This document shows positions 29,639-39,656 of a stretch of DNA of 64,000 nt, in pieces. The stretch's first letter is position 1, and every line of letters starts with the position of its first letter. The DNA is from Lwoffella lincolnii (GTDB taxonomy: Bacteria > Pseudomonadota > Gammaproteobacteria > Pseudomonadales > Moraxellaceae): the NCBI RefSeq assembly GCF_002014765.1, contig NZ_MUYT01000002.1, forward strand, positions 61,397 to 125,396, in the 5' to 3' direction. The notes beneath the pieces were generated by a model. It made no database searches. It was not told the origin of the DNA and worked only from the letters and a program-made list of their open reading frames with translations. The position numbers and the translations under genes were made by a program.

Positions 29639-30400
29639 ATGTCAATGTTGCCACCATCACCCCAATCTTGCCCCATCATCATTCCTGCCATTGACCTAAA
29701 AGATGGCAAATGTGTGCGTCTTAAACAAGGACGCATGAATGATGACACCATATTTAGCAATGACCCTGTGGCGATGGCAAGCCGCTGGGTGCGTGAAGGA
29801 GCAAGACGGCTACATTTGGTGGATTTAAATGGGGCGTTTGACGGTGTGCCTGTGCATAAAGAGGTGGTGGCAGACATTGCCAAAGCTCACCCAAAGTTGC
29901 CCATTCAGTTAGGAGGTGGCGTACGCAGCTTATCCACCATTGAGCATTATCTGAATGCAGGATTAACTGACATCATCATTGGCACAAAGGCAGTAGAAGA
30001 GCCAGCATTTGTCAAAGAAGCATGCCGTGAGTTTGCAGGGCATATCATGGTGGGGATTGATGCCAAAGATGGTATGGTCGCCACGCATGGCTGGGCAACG
30101 GTAACCGACATCAAGGCAGTGGAACTTGCCAAACACTTTGCGGATATGGGGGTGTCATCTATTGTCTATACTGACATTGCTCGTGATGGCATGATGCAGG
30201 GGGTTAATGTGGAGCAAACCATTCATCTTGCCAAACAAAGCGGTCTGCCTGTCATTGCTTCTGGCGGGGTAACCGACATCAGCGACATTCACACGCTCAA
30301 ACCACATGCTCAATACCTTAAAGGCATCATCACAGGGCGAGCGATATATGAAGGCACGCTAGATTTGGGTGAAGCCCAAATGCTGTTGGACGCAGACTAA
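29639..30400 (+). CDS. hisA: Phosphoribosylformimino-AICAR isomerase HisA
   Basis: Histidine-pathway isomerase with a (beta/alpha)8 barrel. Landmarks are [19 protein letters not shown] near 13-31 (its core [12 protein letters not shown]), LGGGVRS with the phosphate-binding glycines, VGIDAKDG, and VIASGGVTD; Asp near residue 18 and Asp near 141 are the catalytic pair. Length 253 is usual. AAGGAA precedes the ATG by eight bases. It stands alone here; hisB and hisH lie about 28 kb away, so the his genes are scattered. Confidence 0.96.
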   Translation: MSMLPPSPQSCPIIIPAIDLKDGKCVRLKQGRMNDDTIFSNDPVAMASRWVREGARRLHLVDLNGAFDGVPVHKEVVADIAKAHPKLPIQLGGGVRSLSTIEHYLNAGLTDIIIGTKAVEEPAFVKEACREFAGHIMVGIDAKDGMVATHGWATVTDIKAVELAKHFADMGVSSIVYTDIARDGMMQGVNVEQTIHLAKQSGLPVIASGGVTDISDIHTLKPHAQYLKGIITGRAIYEGTLDLGEAQMLLDAD

Positions 30401-30574
30401 GCTGATATGTCATCAGCAAAGACACCGTTTTTTTGTGGTGTTATGATTAATGTTGATTATTAATATTAAATTTTATATTTATGCAAACAACATAAAATTT
30501 GACATAAATTTGACATCGCACAATTAAAATACAGTATCATAAAGAGATAAAAAACCACCCATTACCCATTAGCC

Positions 30575-32182
30575 ATGAATAACTCATTAATGCGTCAAAC
30601 TTTATTATCTTATCTTACCACCGTTGTGTTCATTGTCAGCAGTGGGCTGTTTGCCCCATCTGCCCATGCCGTTGCTGAAGAGCTATTGATGGTGGATACC
30701 ATATTATCTGGCAATCAGTTATCTGGCAATCAGTCATCTGATGACCAGTTAGCCAACAACACAGCAACCGCCAATGATGACACAAGCTTACCCACGCCAA
30801 CCGATGACATCGAAATCAACGGTACAATTGAAAGCAACCCTGCACTGATTAATGATGATAAGATTGCTGAACGCATTCGGGGGATTTTTGCTGAAGTAGA
30901 TGGGCTGATGGCGGTCACAGTCACCGTCAATGAAGGGGTGGTAAAATTAAGTGGTGAAACCGCCAATGAAAAAAAAGCCACACAAGCGGTGAAACTTGCC
31001 AGCCGAGTCAGCAACGTGGTCACGGTGGAAGATGGCATCAGTCGCACGCTGGACGTACAAGACAACGTAACCCCCGTACTTAATAATCTATACATCAAAG
31101 CCAAAGGTTGGCTAAGGGCGATGCCTTTGATGTTAGTGGCCATATTGGCGTTTGGATTGATGGCATGGTTTGGCGGTTGGCTTGCCAATCGCAATAATCT
31201 TTGGCAACGCATCACGCCCAACCCTTTTGTGGCAGAACTTTTGGCTCAGACCGCCAAAGTGATTTTTATCATTTTGGGGTTAATATTGGGCTTAAGCTTG
31301 ATGGGAGCAGAAGCCATCATCGGCACTCTGTTAGGCGGTGCTGGGGTGTTGGGGATTGCCGTGGGTTTTGCGGTGAAAGACACCATCGAAAATTACATTG
31401 CGTCGTTGATGCTCAGCATCAGGCAGCCATTTCGCTCTCGTGACCATGTGGTGATTAATGACCATGAAGGCATTGTGGTGCGTTTAACCAGCCGTGCAAC
31501 CATTTTAATGACATTAGACGGCAATCATTTACGATTACCAAACTCAGAAGTATTTAAAGGCACTATCCTAAATTACAGCAAAAACCCAGAAAGACGTTTT
31601 ACCTTTGAGCTGGGTGTAGATGCCAACAACGACCCATTAGCCGCCATTAAAGTGGGATTAGATGCCATTGATGGGTTAGAATTTGTGCTAAAAGAACCCA
31701 AAGCAACGGCCGTCATTAAAGAAGTGGGGGATTCAAACATCTTACTTGGCTTTCAAGTTTGGGTAAACCAAACCACAACTGATTTCTCAAAAGCACGCAG
31801 TGTCGCCATTCGTGAGACCAAACATGCCCTTGAAAATAATGGCTTTAATTTACCCGAGCCCATTTATATGATGAACTTTGACCAAACATTAGAAGATGCC
31901 ATCATTAATCTTGCCAGCCACTTTACCACCAATCATTCAATCACAAGCGACAAACCCATCGCCCCATCAATGAACACAAATAAGACAACACTTAGCACAG
32001 CAACCGACAACAACCAAAAACAACTTGCCAAAGAACGTGCCAAGAAAATCTTGGCATGTCAAGACATTGATGCGGTATTAGACACCGCCCCTGACCCCAA
32101 TCTGTTACAGAAAGTGGAAGCAGAAATCCAAGGCAATGATGGAGAAAAAGATTTACTCAGTCATCATAGCCCACAAGAATAA
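30575..32182 (+). CDS. BON-domain mechanosensitive channel (MscS family)
   Basis: A 535-residue envelope channel. A signal peptide (about 1-33, ending SAHA) is followed by a low-complexity linker with a tandem LSGNQ repeat, a BON domain (about 100-165; VTVNEGVVKLSGET), then membrane helices. The MscS pore helix contains LLGGAGVLGIAVGFAVKD and the following beta domain has SIRQPFRSRDHV, VRLTSRATIL and LPNSEVF. The C-terminal tail is polar. BON-MscS fusions are known in proteobacteria. It likely releases solutes on hypo-osmotic shock; the BON domain may bind the outer membrane or periplasmic lipids (family knowledge). Confidence 0.85.
   Translation: MNNSLMRQTLLSYLTTVVFIVSSGLFAPSAHAVAEELLMVDTILSGNQLSGNQSSDDQLANNTATANDDTSLPTPTDDIEINGTIESNPALINDDKIAERIRGIFAEVDGLMAVTVTVNEGVVKLSGETANEKKATQAVKLASRVSNVVTVEDGISRTLDVQDNVTPVLNNLYIKAKGWLRAMPLMLVAILAFGLMAWFGGWLANRNNLWQRITPNPFVAELLAQTAKVIFIILGLILGLSLMGAEAIIGTLLGGAGVLGIAVGFAVKDTIENYIASLMLSIRQPFRSRDHVVINDHEGIVVRLTSRATILMTLDGNHLRLPNSEVFKGTILNYSKNPERRFTFELGVDANNDPLAAIKVGLDAIDGLEFVLKEPKATAVIKEVGDSNILLGFQVWVNQTTTDFSKARSVAIRETKHALENNGFNLPEPIYMMNFDQTLEDAIINLASHFTTNHSITSDKPIAPSMNTNKTTLSTATDNNQKQLAKERAKKILACQDIDAVLDTAPDPNLLQKVEAEIQGNDGEKDLLSHHSPQE
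30704..30748. repeat. 15-bp in-frame tandem repeat in the MscS-like gene
   Basis: TTATCTGGCAATCAG is repeated exactly at 30704-30718 and 30719-30733, with a diverged third copy to 30748. It codes LSGNQ LSGNQ SSDDQ in the periplasmic linker. Confidence 0.85.
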
Positions 32183-32236
32183 CGACCTATAAGAATAACA
32201 GCCCATAAACCGTATGGGATATTTAATGTGGGATAT

Positions 32237-33265
32237 TTAATGACTGTAAACCGCTTTTAACTGCTCATACGCTTGTCTTTGTGCATCATTGTCAATGGTT
32301 GGGGCGGTGATGTTTAAGGTGAGATACAAGTCGCCCACGTCGTTGGCAGGAATGCCCTTGCCTTTAAGCCGTAAATTACTGCCTGACTGACTGCCTGCAG
32401 GAATGGTTACGCCAAAACTGCCTGCTGGTGTCTGCACGGTAATGTGTTCACCCAACGCCACTTGCCAAGGGGTAACGTTAATGGTTTGATACACATCTGC
32501 TCCATCAATGCGTATGCCATCAGCCTGTTTTATTTTTACCTTTAATAACAAATCGCCATTTGAACCACCGCTTAAACTGACAGCCCCTTGTCCTGTCAGG
32601 CGGATTTGCTTACCTTCGGTGATGCCTTTGGGAATTTTAATTTTTAGCGTCTTGTCTTGATTTTGGATATGACCGTCAGCCCCACGTGTGGGAACGCTTA
32701 AGCGAACATGATAATCATCGCCTGTATACACTGATGCCAATTCCACTTCAATCTCAGCATGCTGGTCTTGACCACTGTCCCCAAAACCATATGAACCAGC
32801 TGGGTCAAATCCTGCATCAAAATTAAAGCCGTTTGCTCTTGACCCAGCAGACCCAGATTGTGATGATTTACGTCTGCCAGAGCCAAATGCAGATAAAATG
32901 TCATCAAAGCGAAAACTACCACTGGTAAACGGTGAATTTTCACCAAACTGGTCCTTTAAATCTTCCCATTTAAATCCGCTCCCTTGTGTGCGACCGCCAA
33001 AACCAAAACCACCGCTTTTTGTGCCACCAAACCCGCCAGCTCTGGCAAATGGATTAGACAACATGGCATCATATTCGGCTCGTTTGTCTTTGTCCTTTAG
33101 GGTTTCGTAAGCGTTGTTGATTTCAGCGATTTTTTCATCGGCATCAGGAGCATCGCTGACATCTGGGTGATATTGTCGCACCAGTTTGCGATAGGCTTTT
33201 TTAATGTCAGCTTCGGTGGCGTTTTTACTCACCCCTAGGCTGTCGTAGTGGGTTTTATCACTCAT
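32237..33265 (-). CDS. CbpA-like DnaJ-domain co-chaperone
   Basis: J-protein without zinc finger. J domain (1-70) with HPD at 33-35, a Gly/Phe/Ser-rich linker (about 85-155), then C-terminal substrate-binding domains with EIEVELASVYTGD, TLKIKIPKGITEGKQIRL and the second-domain LKGKGIP motif near 310. The 342-residue length fits CbpA-type proteins and excludes DnaJ proper, which has four CXXCXGXG repeats. Start at 33265 follows AAGGA; the longer frame adds six basic residues. It would stimulate DnaK, encoded 17 kb away. It lies 30 bp after the ABC-F gene and may be cotranscribed. Confidence 0.88.
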   Translation of the reverse strand: MSDKTHYDSLGVSKNATEADIKKAYRKLVRQYHPDVSDAPDADEKIAEINNAYETLKDKDKRAEYDAMLSNPFARAGGFGGTKSGGFGFGGRTQGSGFKWEDLKDQFGENSPFTSGSFRFDDILSAFGSGRRKSSQSGSAGSRANGFNFDAGFDPAGSYGFGDSGQDQHAEIEVELASVYTGDDYHVRLSVPTRGADGHIQNQDKTLKIKIPKGITEGKQIRLTGQGAVSLSGGSNGDLLLKVKIKQADGIRIDGADVYQTINVTPWQVALGEHITVQTPAGSFGVTIPAGSQSGSNLRLKGKGIPANDVGDLYLTLNITAPTIDNDAQRQAYEQLKAVYSH

Positions 33266-33295
33266 AATTTTCCTTTTTTTCTTCATTTTAATTCA

Positions 33296-35254
33296 TCATT
33301 CAAATCCGCTTTCCATCTCTTCAAGCTCTGTCATTGCCATTAACAATGCTTCTTCTTGCTCGCTGTGCTGCCTTTGTAGCTGTTTTTGCTTATCCAATAG
33401 TGTCAATAATTCTGCTTTACGGCTGTCGTCATAAAGCTCCGTATTGCTAAGCTTATTTTCCAAATCAGCAAGCTGTTTATCCAAGACTTCAATGCCATTT
33501 TCAGCAGTTTCAATGCGTTGACGAATGGGAGCGGTCAGTTTGCGTTGCTCAGCGGATTTTTTGCGTTGTTCTTCTTTTGATACACTTAAATTGGCTTGTT
33601 CAGATTTTTTTATTGTTTCACATGCGCCATGATGGAGGGTTTTGCTTTGCTCTTTTCGCACTTGCGACAGCCACACACCATAAGACGCAATGTCATCATC
33701 AAAAATTTCACATCTGCCATCATGCACCAAATACAATTCATCACAAACCGTGGCCATCATCTCTCGGTCATGTGACACCAAAATCACCGCCCCACTAAAG
33801 TTTTGTAAAGCAAAGCTTAACGCTTGACGCATCTGTAAATCCAAATGGTTGGTAGGCTCATCCAGCACCAACACATTAGGGCGTTGCCACACAATCAGTG
33901 CCAACGTAAGCCTTGCCCGTTCGCCGCCTGAAAACAGCTTGATGGGCGTGTCAATCCGCTCACCACGAAAGTCAAAACTGCCCAAAAAAGCCCTTAAGTC
34001 GGCATCAGATGTGTTGCCTGCCAATCTTTGTAACATCAACATGGGCGTGGCTTCGCTGTCTAATGCGTCCATTTGATGCTGATTAAAATAGCCAAGTGCC
34101 AGACTGTCTGCAACAGTGCGTGTGCCTATCACGCCTTTATGGTTTGATAACAGGTCATTTGGTAACAATGGCAACTCACCAACCAAACCTTTAATGACCG
34201 TTGATTTGCCTGCCCCATTCATACCCAATAGCCCAATTCGACTGTCAGGGGTAATCTGTAAGCGAATGTTTTGAATCAATGGCACGCCATCATAGCCCAC
34301 GCTGGCATTGTCCATCACAATTAAAGGCGAGGTCAGCTGTGCAGGTTCATAAAAAGCAAAGGTAAACGGATTGTCTGCCATCACAGGAGCAATCTTACTC
34401 ATACGCTCCAGTTGTTTGATACGGCTTTGGGCTTGTTTGGCTTTGCTGGCCTTGGCTTTAAAACGGCGGATAAAATCCTCTAAATGGGCACGAGTGGCTT
34501 GTTGTTTTTCATAAGCTTGTTGCTGTTGAGAAAGCCGTTCACTGCGAATGCGGACAAATTGACTGTAATTACCTGTGTATAAAATCATTTGCTGATATTC
34601 GATGTGTAAAATATGCCCCACACAAGCATCTAAAAAACTTTGGTCATGTGAAATCAATAACACCAACCCATCAAATCCAGCAATCCACTCTTCCAACCAT
34701 AAAATGGCATCTAAATCCAAATGGTTTGTTGGCTCATCAAGCAACAATAAATCAGCTCGACTCATCAAAGTGCGTGCAAGATTTAATCGCATTCGCCAAC
34801 CACCTGAAAATGCCTTAACCGCATGATCATGCTGATGCGTGGCAAACCCCAACCCAGCCAAAATCTGAGCCGCCTTAGCAGGTATCCGATAACCGTCAAT
34901 CTCATCAAATCGCTGATGCAACTTAGCTATCTGCTCACCATCAAGCTCAGACTGTGCCAACAACTTGGCATTCAGCTCATACCATTCTTTATCACCTGCC
35001 AACACATAATCCATCGCCAACTCATCACTGGCAGGCACTTCCTGTGCCATATGGGCAATCTGCCAGTTAGGTGGCATGCTCACCTCACCTGTATCCACAC
35101 CAAGCTCACCCAACAACACCGCAAAAAAGGACGATTTTCCCGTGCCATTGTTACCAATTAAACCCACCTTTTGCTTAGGGTGTAGCTGAAAGCTGACATC
35201 TTTAAACAGCACACGCCCATCTCGACGCACACTGACATCATTAAATTCTATCAT
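33296..35254 (-). CDS. yheS: ABC-F ATPase, YheS-like
   Basis: Soluble twin-ABC protein of 652 residues, of the translational-factor ABC-F group. First cassette: Walker A GNNGTGKSS near 34-42, signature FSGGWRMRLNLA, Walker B LLLLDEPTNHLDLDA. Linker with the KQAQSRIKQLERM helix. Second cassette: GMNGAGKSTVI, FSGGERARLTLAL and VLVLDEPTNHLDLQM. A C-terminal basic coiled coil (about 560-650) follows. The overall pattern, including the SQAN-like insertions, matches E. coli YheS more than Uup or EttA. No membrane domain, so it is not a transporter. Likely acts on ribosomes; exact role unproven. Confidence 0.88.
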   Translation of the reverse strand: MIEFNDVSVRRDGRVLFKDVSFQLHPKQKVGLIGNNGTGKSSFFAVLLGELGVDTGEVSMPPNWQIAHMAQEVPASDELAMDYVLAGDKEWYELNAKLLAQSELDGEQIAKLHQRFDEIDGYRIPAKAAQILAGLGFATHQHDHAVKAFSGGWRMRLNLARTLMSRADLLLLDEPTNHLDLDAILWLEEWIAGFDGLVLLISHDQSFLDACVGHILHIEYQQMILYTGNYSQFVRIRSERLSQQQQAYEKQQATRAHLEDFIRRFKAKASKAKQAQSRIKQLERMSKIAPVMADNPFTFAFYEPAQLTSPLIVMDNASVGYDGVPLIQNIRLQITPDSRIGLLGMNGAGKSTVIKGLVGELPLLPNDLLSNHKGVIGTRTVADSLALGYFNQHQMDALDSEATPMLMLQRLAGNTSDADLRAFLGSFDFRGERIDTPIKLFSGGERARLTLALIVWQRPNVLVLDEPTNHLDLQMRQALSFALQNFSGAVILVSHDREMMATVCDELYLVHDGRCEIFDDDIASYGVWLSQVRKEQSKTLHHGACETIKKSEQANLSVSKEEQRKKSAEQRKLTAPIRQRIETAENGIEVLDKQLADLENKLSNTELYDDSRKAELLTLLDKQKQLQRQHSEQEEALLMAMTELEEMESGFE

Positions 35255-35460
35255 TTGACCTGACTACTCATGACTTTATTAAAACACAACCTTATTAAAA
35301 CGCAATCGCATTAAGACACCTAATTAAGACGCTTGATTTATGGAATTATGATACTATATTACATCATCATAATGACACCATCATGATTGCCAAATTGATG
35401 CCACATCAAAGCATAAAAGCAATCGTCCGTATCAAAACGCCATATCAAAGAGACCATGCC

Positions 35461-35796
35461 ATGACAAGCCCTACCATGATACTAACTGACAACGCCGCCG
35501 ACAAAGTGCGTCGCCTACGCATCGAAGAAGGCGATGACAGCCTGATGTTGCGAGTTTATGTTACTGGTGGTGGTTGCTCAGGATTTTCTTATGGCTTTAA
35601 CTTTGCGAACGAACTTGGTGATGATGATGCCAGCTTTATCAATGACGATGTTACCTTGGTGGTTGATTCATTGAGTTACCAATATCTACAAGGTTCTACC
35701 GTTGATTACACAGAAGGGCTAGAGGGTTCACGCTTTACCGTGACCAACCCAAATGCCACCACCACGTGCGGTTGTGGCTCATCATTTTCAATTTAG
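35461..35796 (+). CDS. erpA: Iron-sulfur cluster insertion protein ErpA
   Basis: A-type carrier that delivers Fe-S clusters to apoproteins such as those of isoprenoid synthesis. The 111 residues have the three conserved cysteines: Cys39 in GGGCSGF and Cys103 and Cys105 in [10 protein letters not shown]. The start at 35461 gives the family length; the longer frame from 35383 adds 26 residues without resemblance. It is divergent from the yheS-like gene. Confidence 0.93.
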   Translation: MTSPTMILTDNAADKVRRLRIEEGDDSLMLRVYVTGGGCSGFSYGFNFANELGDDDASFINDDVTLVVDSLSYQYLQGSTVDYTEGLEGSRFTVTNPNATTTCGCGSSFSI

Positions 35797-36221
35797 TTTT
35801 ATTTACCTTAATGTAACCATTGATAAAAATAATTGGATAATCATGTACGATAAATGGTAGCAAATAGCGACCAAATCAACAAACCATGGTTTTGCTTGAT
35901 TTCCCATGACTTAAAGCTTTATTCATTCGCATCATTAACCAGTCAATCAACCGTTTACTCACTTTATCAGATACCCCCTTGCAACCAAGCCCATTATTCG
36001 GTATATTTTCTGATGTGGGTTGAGACATTAATAAATTTCTTAACTTTCTGTCCATATCAATGTTCTCTTAACCAACATGTCGTTAAACAGGTTAAATAAT
36101 TTGTTATCTGTTAATAAGTTTATAACCATAGACTGAACTATCATTTACAAACAAAATTAACAAGTAATTATTATTTATATTAACGATAATTTTAATTTAA
36201 TCTTTTAAAAGGAAAATTATC
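35797..36221. other. 425-bp intergenic leader before the Roadblock gene
   Basis: No credible gene; very AT-rich in its last 150 bp. It ends with a strong AAAAGGA ribosome site at about 36206-36213. No clear hairpin-plus-T terminator for erpA is visible. Its length and the codon use of the next gene suggest a strong promoter or a long 5' leader here. Confidence 0.5.
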
Positions 36222-36578
36222 ATGGCTAAATTATCTTTAGACGCACTAAACCAAGTTGATGGCTTCATCGCTGCTGCCCTAGTTGATAGCGAGTCAGGTC
36301 TTGCTTTGGCTACTTTAGGTACTGGTTTGGATCTTGAATTGGCTTCTGCTGGTAACACAGAAGTTATCCGTGCTAAGCGTAAAGTCGCTGATGCCTTAGG
36401 TCTGAACGAATCTATCGAAGACATTCTAATCACACTAGGCAAGCAATATCACTTGCTACGCCCATTGGTTCGTAATGAAAATTTATTTTTGTACCTAGTA
36501 CTTGACCGTCAAAAATCAAACCTTGCCATGGCTCGCCATAGCTTGAAAGGGTTTGAAACTGAGCTTGATTTTTCTTAA
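36222..36578 (+). CDS. Orphan Roadblock/LC7-domain protein
   Basis: A 118-residue soluble protein. The opening pattern [22 protein letters not shown] (core [16 protein letters not shown], about 18-33), a following helix with [12 protein letters not shown], and a strand pair [19 protein letters not shown] fit a single Roadblock/LC7 fold. Such proteins usually regulate MglA-type small GTPases or form dimers, but no GTPase lies nearby. Codons such as GGT, GCT, GTT, CGT and CTA are used in a way typical of highly expressed genes, in contrast to neighbours. It has a strong ribosome site and its own terminator, so it is a single-gene, probably abundant transcript. Function unknown. Confidence 0.75.
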   Translation: MAKLSLDALNQVDGFIAAALVDSESGLALATLGTGLDLELASAGNTEVIRAKRKVADALGLNESIEDILITLGKQYHLLRPLVRNENLFLYLVLDRQKSNLAMARHSLKGFETELDFS

Positions 36579-36610
36579 TCAATCGCAAAGCTCATCATAT
36601 AGAGCTAAGA

Positions 36611-36638
36611 ACACCCACCTTTTGGTGGGTGTTTTTTT
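36611..36638 (+). terminator. Terminator after the Roadblock gene
   Basis: ACACCCACC pairs perfectly with GGTGGGTGT around TTTT, followed by seven T. It is a compact, strong hairpin. Confidence 0.93.
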
Positions 36639-36767
36639 GTTGCTTATTCAATAAGGCATTAAAACATTGCCAGCTTATCATACACATCATCGGTTAAATA
36701 GGATAAAATCTACGCCATACACAGTTTTTGCTGTTTTGATGAATAAACCTTATAAAAAGAGTCTCCC

Positions 36768-38384
36768 ATGCCCACACACACTTCTGCTCAACTTGCCCCT
36801 TTATCTGCTCCCATATCTACCCCCATGTCCCAAGCTGATATGACCTTTACGCCACCTGATTGGTTAGATGCTGATTTGACCGCCAGCATGCTCCGTGGCA
36901 TCGAAAAAGAAGGCTTGCGTATGCAGTCCAATGGGTTTTTATCACAAACCCCCCACCCCAAAGCACTGGGTTCTAAGCTGACCCACCCTTTCATCACCAC
37001 AGACTATTCAGAAAGTCTGCTAGAGCTGATTACTGAGCCTAAGTCATCAGTCAAAGATGCGTTAAACATGCTTCGTCAACTTCATGTTTTGGTACAGCAG
37101 GCATTGCCAGAAGGTGAGCTGATGTGGCCTTTGTCCATGCCGTGTATGCTGTCATCTAATGACGATGACATTCCATTGGCAGACTATGGCACATCTAACA
37201 GTGGTAAGCTTAAGACCTTATACCGCAGTGGGCTTGGGGTGCGTTATGGCAGGCGTATGCAGACCATCGCAGGATTGCACTATAATTTATCTTTTGGCGA
37301 TGATTTGTTTGTCGCTTGGCAACGTGATGTGGGCAGTGATGATGATTTGACCAGTTTTAAAAACCAAAAATATCTTGGGCTTATCCGCAATTTTAAACGT
37401 CTGACCAGCATGGTTCTGTATCTGTTTGGGGCAAGCCCCAGCGTCTGCCCATGCTTTTTAAAAGGGCGAGAGCATGATCTTGAGCCATTAAATACTAAGA
37501 CCTTTTATAAACCCCATGCCACATCTTTACGCATGGGTAAGTTGGGCTACACCAACAGCGTGCAGGACCAGTTAGACATTCGCTACAATCATTTGCCTGA
37601 ATATATCCAAGGCTTGCGACAAGCGATTGGCACGCCATTTGCTCAGTTTAGCGATATTGGCGTAGATGATGCTGATGGCAACCCCATTCAAATAAATGAC
37701 CACATTTTACAAATTGAGAATGAATACTATAGCCCCATTCGTCCCAAACAAGTGACCAAGGTAGGAGAAACACCTACCCAAGCGCTTGAAAATCGTGGCA
37801 TTGCTTATGTGGAATTTCGTGCCATTGATTTAGACCCTTATAGCGATGTGGGCATTCGTTTATCCAGTGCGTGCTTTTTGGAAGTGTTGGCGTTGTACTG
37901 TCTGTTAACCGATTCACCCATGCTGTTGCCACAAGAAGACGATGAGCTTGCCATTAACCTTGAGCGGGTGGTTAATGATGGCTTAAAAGAAGACTTGACC
38001 ATTTTGGTTGCAGGTAAAGAAATCTCACTACACACTTGGATGAACCAGCATATGAATAATATGTTGCCTTTAGCAAGTCTGTTGGACGCTAAGCAAGGTG
38101 GTAACGAATACCGCACTGCCATGGCACTGATGCAGGGTAAAGTGGGCAACCCAGAGCTGACTTTATCGGCACAACTGATGGCTGACAGCAAACGTTTGGG
38201 CAGTACATGGCAGTTGGGGTATGATTTGGCGTTGCATCATCGTAAGCAAATATTGGGGCATGCCCTAAGCCCCCATCTACAAGCAAAATATGAAGTGCTG
38301 GCAGAGAAGTCGCTTATGCAACAAAGCGAGCTAGAAGCTGAGCAAACACAAGCGTTTAATGAATTTATCAAACAATATCGTTAA
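36768..38384 (+). CDS. gshA: Glutamate-cysteine ligase GshA
   Basis: First enzyme of glutathione synthesis, ATP-dependent. The 538 residues match the gammaproteobacterial GshA family (E. coli 518). Landmarks are RGIEKEGLRMQ near 45-55, FITTDYSESLLELITEP near 76-92 (core TDYSESLLELITEP), IAGLHYNLSF near 165, the LRMGKLGYTNS segment, and VEFRAIDLDPYSD near 350. A low-complexity N-terminal tail of about 20 residues rich in Ala/Pro/Ser is unusual. Single gene between the Roadblock terminator and dsbB. Confidence 0.95.
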   Translation: MPTHTSAQLAPLSAPISTPMSQADMTFTPPDWLDADLTASMLRGIEKEGLRMQSNGFLSQTPHPKALGSKLTHPFITTDYSESLLELITEPKSSVKDALNMLRQLHVLVQQALPEGELMWPLSMPCMLSSNDDDIPLADYGTSNSGKLKTLYRSGLGVRYGRRMQTIAGLHYNLSFGDDLFVAWQRDVGSDDDLTSFKNQKYLGLIRNFKRLTSMVLYLFGASPSVCPCFLKGREHDLEPLNTKTFYKPHATSLRMGKLGYTNSVQDQLDIRYNHLPEYIQGLRQAIGTPFAQFSDIGVDDADGNPIQINDHILQIENEYYSPIRPKQVTKVGETPTQALENRGIAYVEFRAIDLDPYSDVGIRLSSACFLEVLALYCLLTDSPMLLPQEDDELAINLERVVNDGLKEDLTILVAGKEISLHTWMNQHMNNMLPLASLLDAKQGGNEYRTAMALMQGKVGNPELTLSAQLMADSKRLGSTWQLGYDLALHHRKQILGHALSPHLQAKYEVLAEKSLMQQSELEAEQTQAFNEFIKQYR

Positions 38385-38429
38385 TCAATTTAACTTGCTT
38401 AATTAACTTAATTAAATAAGGCGCTCACC

Positions 38430-38954
38430 ATGCCACATGTTTTAACATCTTATCGCAGTATCAATGCGTTTTTGCTGTTGATGTCTGTGGTTGCCATGAG
38501 TTTTGCTTTTTTTTATTTACAAAAACATTTGGGATTGTATCCGTGCGAGTTGTGTGTTTTTCAGCGGATTGGGGTGATTATCATGGGTATATTTGCCTTA
38601 TTGACACTGCTCATCAATCCTAAAAAACGCTGGATAAAGCTCACGTTATGGCTGGGCAGTTTTGCAGGGATTGCGTGGGCAACAGGGGTGGCGTATCGTC
38701 ATGTATACATGCAGTGGTTTCCGTCCAATGATTTGCCCAGTTGTGGGGCTGGGCTTGAGTACATGGTCAATACCCTACCATTGTTTGAAGTGATTAAACA
38801 AGTGTTCCGTGGCTCAGGAGACTGTAGGGCAATTAGCTGGACGTTTATGGGTTTATCAATTCCTGAGCAATCATCTATTTTGTTTACCCTGTTGACGTTG
38901 GTGCATGTTTATTTATTATTAAGGATATTAAAATCCGATGTGTCAGTCTCATGA
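38430..38954 (+). CDS. dsbB: Disulfide bond formation protein DsbB
   Basis: Four-helix inner-membrane protein that reoxidises DsbA and passes electrons to quinone. The first redox pair is Cys39-Glu-Leu-Cys42 in the first periplasmic loop and the second pair is Cys105 and Cys132 in the larger loop. Arg near 47 after the first pair fits the quinone-contact position. AAGG precedes the ATG. Its 3' end overlaps ogt by 17 bases, implying coupled translation. Confidence 0.94.
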   Translation: MPHVLTSYRSINAFLLLMSVVAMSFAFFYLQKHLGLYPCELCVFQRIGVIIMGIFALLTLLINPKKRWIKLTLWLGSFAGIAWATGVAYRHVYMQWFPSNDLPSCGAGLEYMVNTLPLFEVIKQVFRGSGDCRAISWTFMGLSIPEQSSILFTLLTLVHVYLLLRILKSDVSVS

Positions 38955-39570
38955 TTTAACTCAGTCAATCACCCTGCGTCATCATCATTGTTTTTTAGAT
39001 AATGACCAGCAAACACAGCAAACTCATGGTATTCAACATATCAACAGCCCATTGGGGCAGTTACAAGCCCAATGGATACTGTCAGACCATGCAGAGAACT
39101 TAAAACCACATTCAAAGCCACACTCAAAACAACACTGGGCATTGTGTCGGTTGGATTTTATCAATGCAGTCTATTGCCAACAAACCGCATCACCTCACAT
39201 CATCAATTCAATCGCCAATCCAGCAACTGAACTGATAGAGCAAATGGATAACTTAGAACACCAGCTAAGGCAGTATTTTACTGGTCATCGCCAAACGTTT
39301 GACATTCCTTTGCTTTTACAAGGCACAGTTTTTCAAAAACGAGTATGGCAAGAATTACAACGCATTGCTTATGGGCAGACCATCAGTTATGCCAAGCAAG
39401 CCTTGCGTATTGGCAAGCCCACCGCCACCAGAGCAGTTGCCAATGCCAATGGTAAAAACCCCATTTCCATCATCATTCCTTGTCATCGAGTGATTCGAAG
39501 TGATGGCTCACTGGGTGGCTACACTGGGGGGATTGACAAAAAACAAGCGTTATTAAAAATTGAAACATGA
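38938..39570 (+). CDS. ogt: Methylated-DNA-protein cysteine methyltransferase (Ogt/Ada-C type)
   Basis: Suicide repair enzyme removing alkyl groups from O6-alkylguanine. The active-site motif IIIPCHRVI puts the acceptor at Cys182; the helix-turn-helix region has TISYAKQALRIGKPTATRAVANANGKNP (core GKPTATRAVANANG), with the arginine finger. The 210-residue length includes a His/Gln-rich N-terminal part (1-70) unlike the usual short N-terminal domain and containing a small HSKPHSKQ repeat. Starts inside the end of dsbB. Confidence 0.92.
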   Translation: MCQSHDLTQSITLRHHHCFLDNDQQTQQTHGIQHINSPLGQLQAQWILSDHAENLKPHSKPHSKQHWALCRLDFINAVYCQQTASPHIINSIANPATELIEQMDNLEHQLRQYFTGHRQTFDIPLLLQGTVFQKRVWQELQRIAYGQTISYAKQALRIGKPTATRAVANANGKNPISIIIPCHRVIRSDGSLGGYTGGIDKKQALLKIET

Positions 39571-39656
39571 CAGACAAGACAAAACACCAAAACAAAAAAA
39601 AGAAAACCAATCAGTTGATTATTAGTAGGTAACTTTGTTGTTGGCAGATAACGTTG

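Noticed and set aside
33614..33629. Partial parS-like word TGTTTCACATG in the ABC-F gene
   Set aside because: The right half (CGCCA) does not match; too many mismatches to count as a site.
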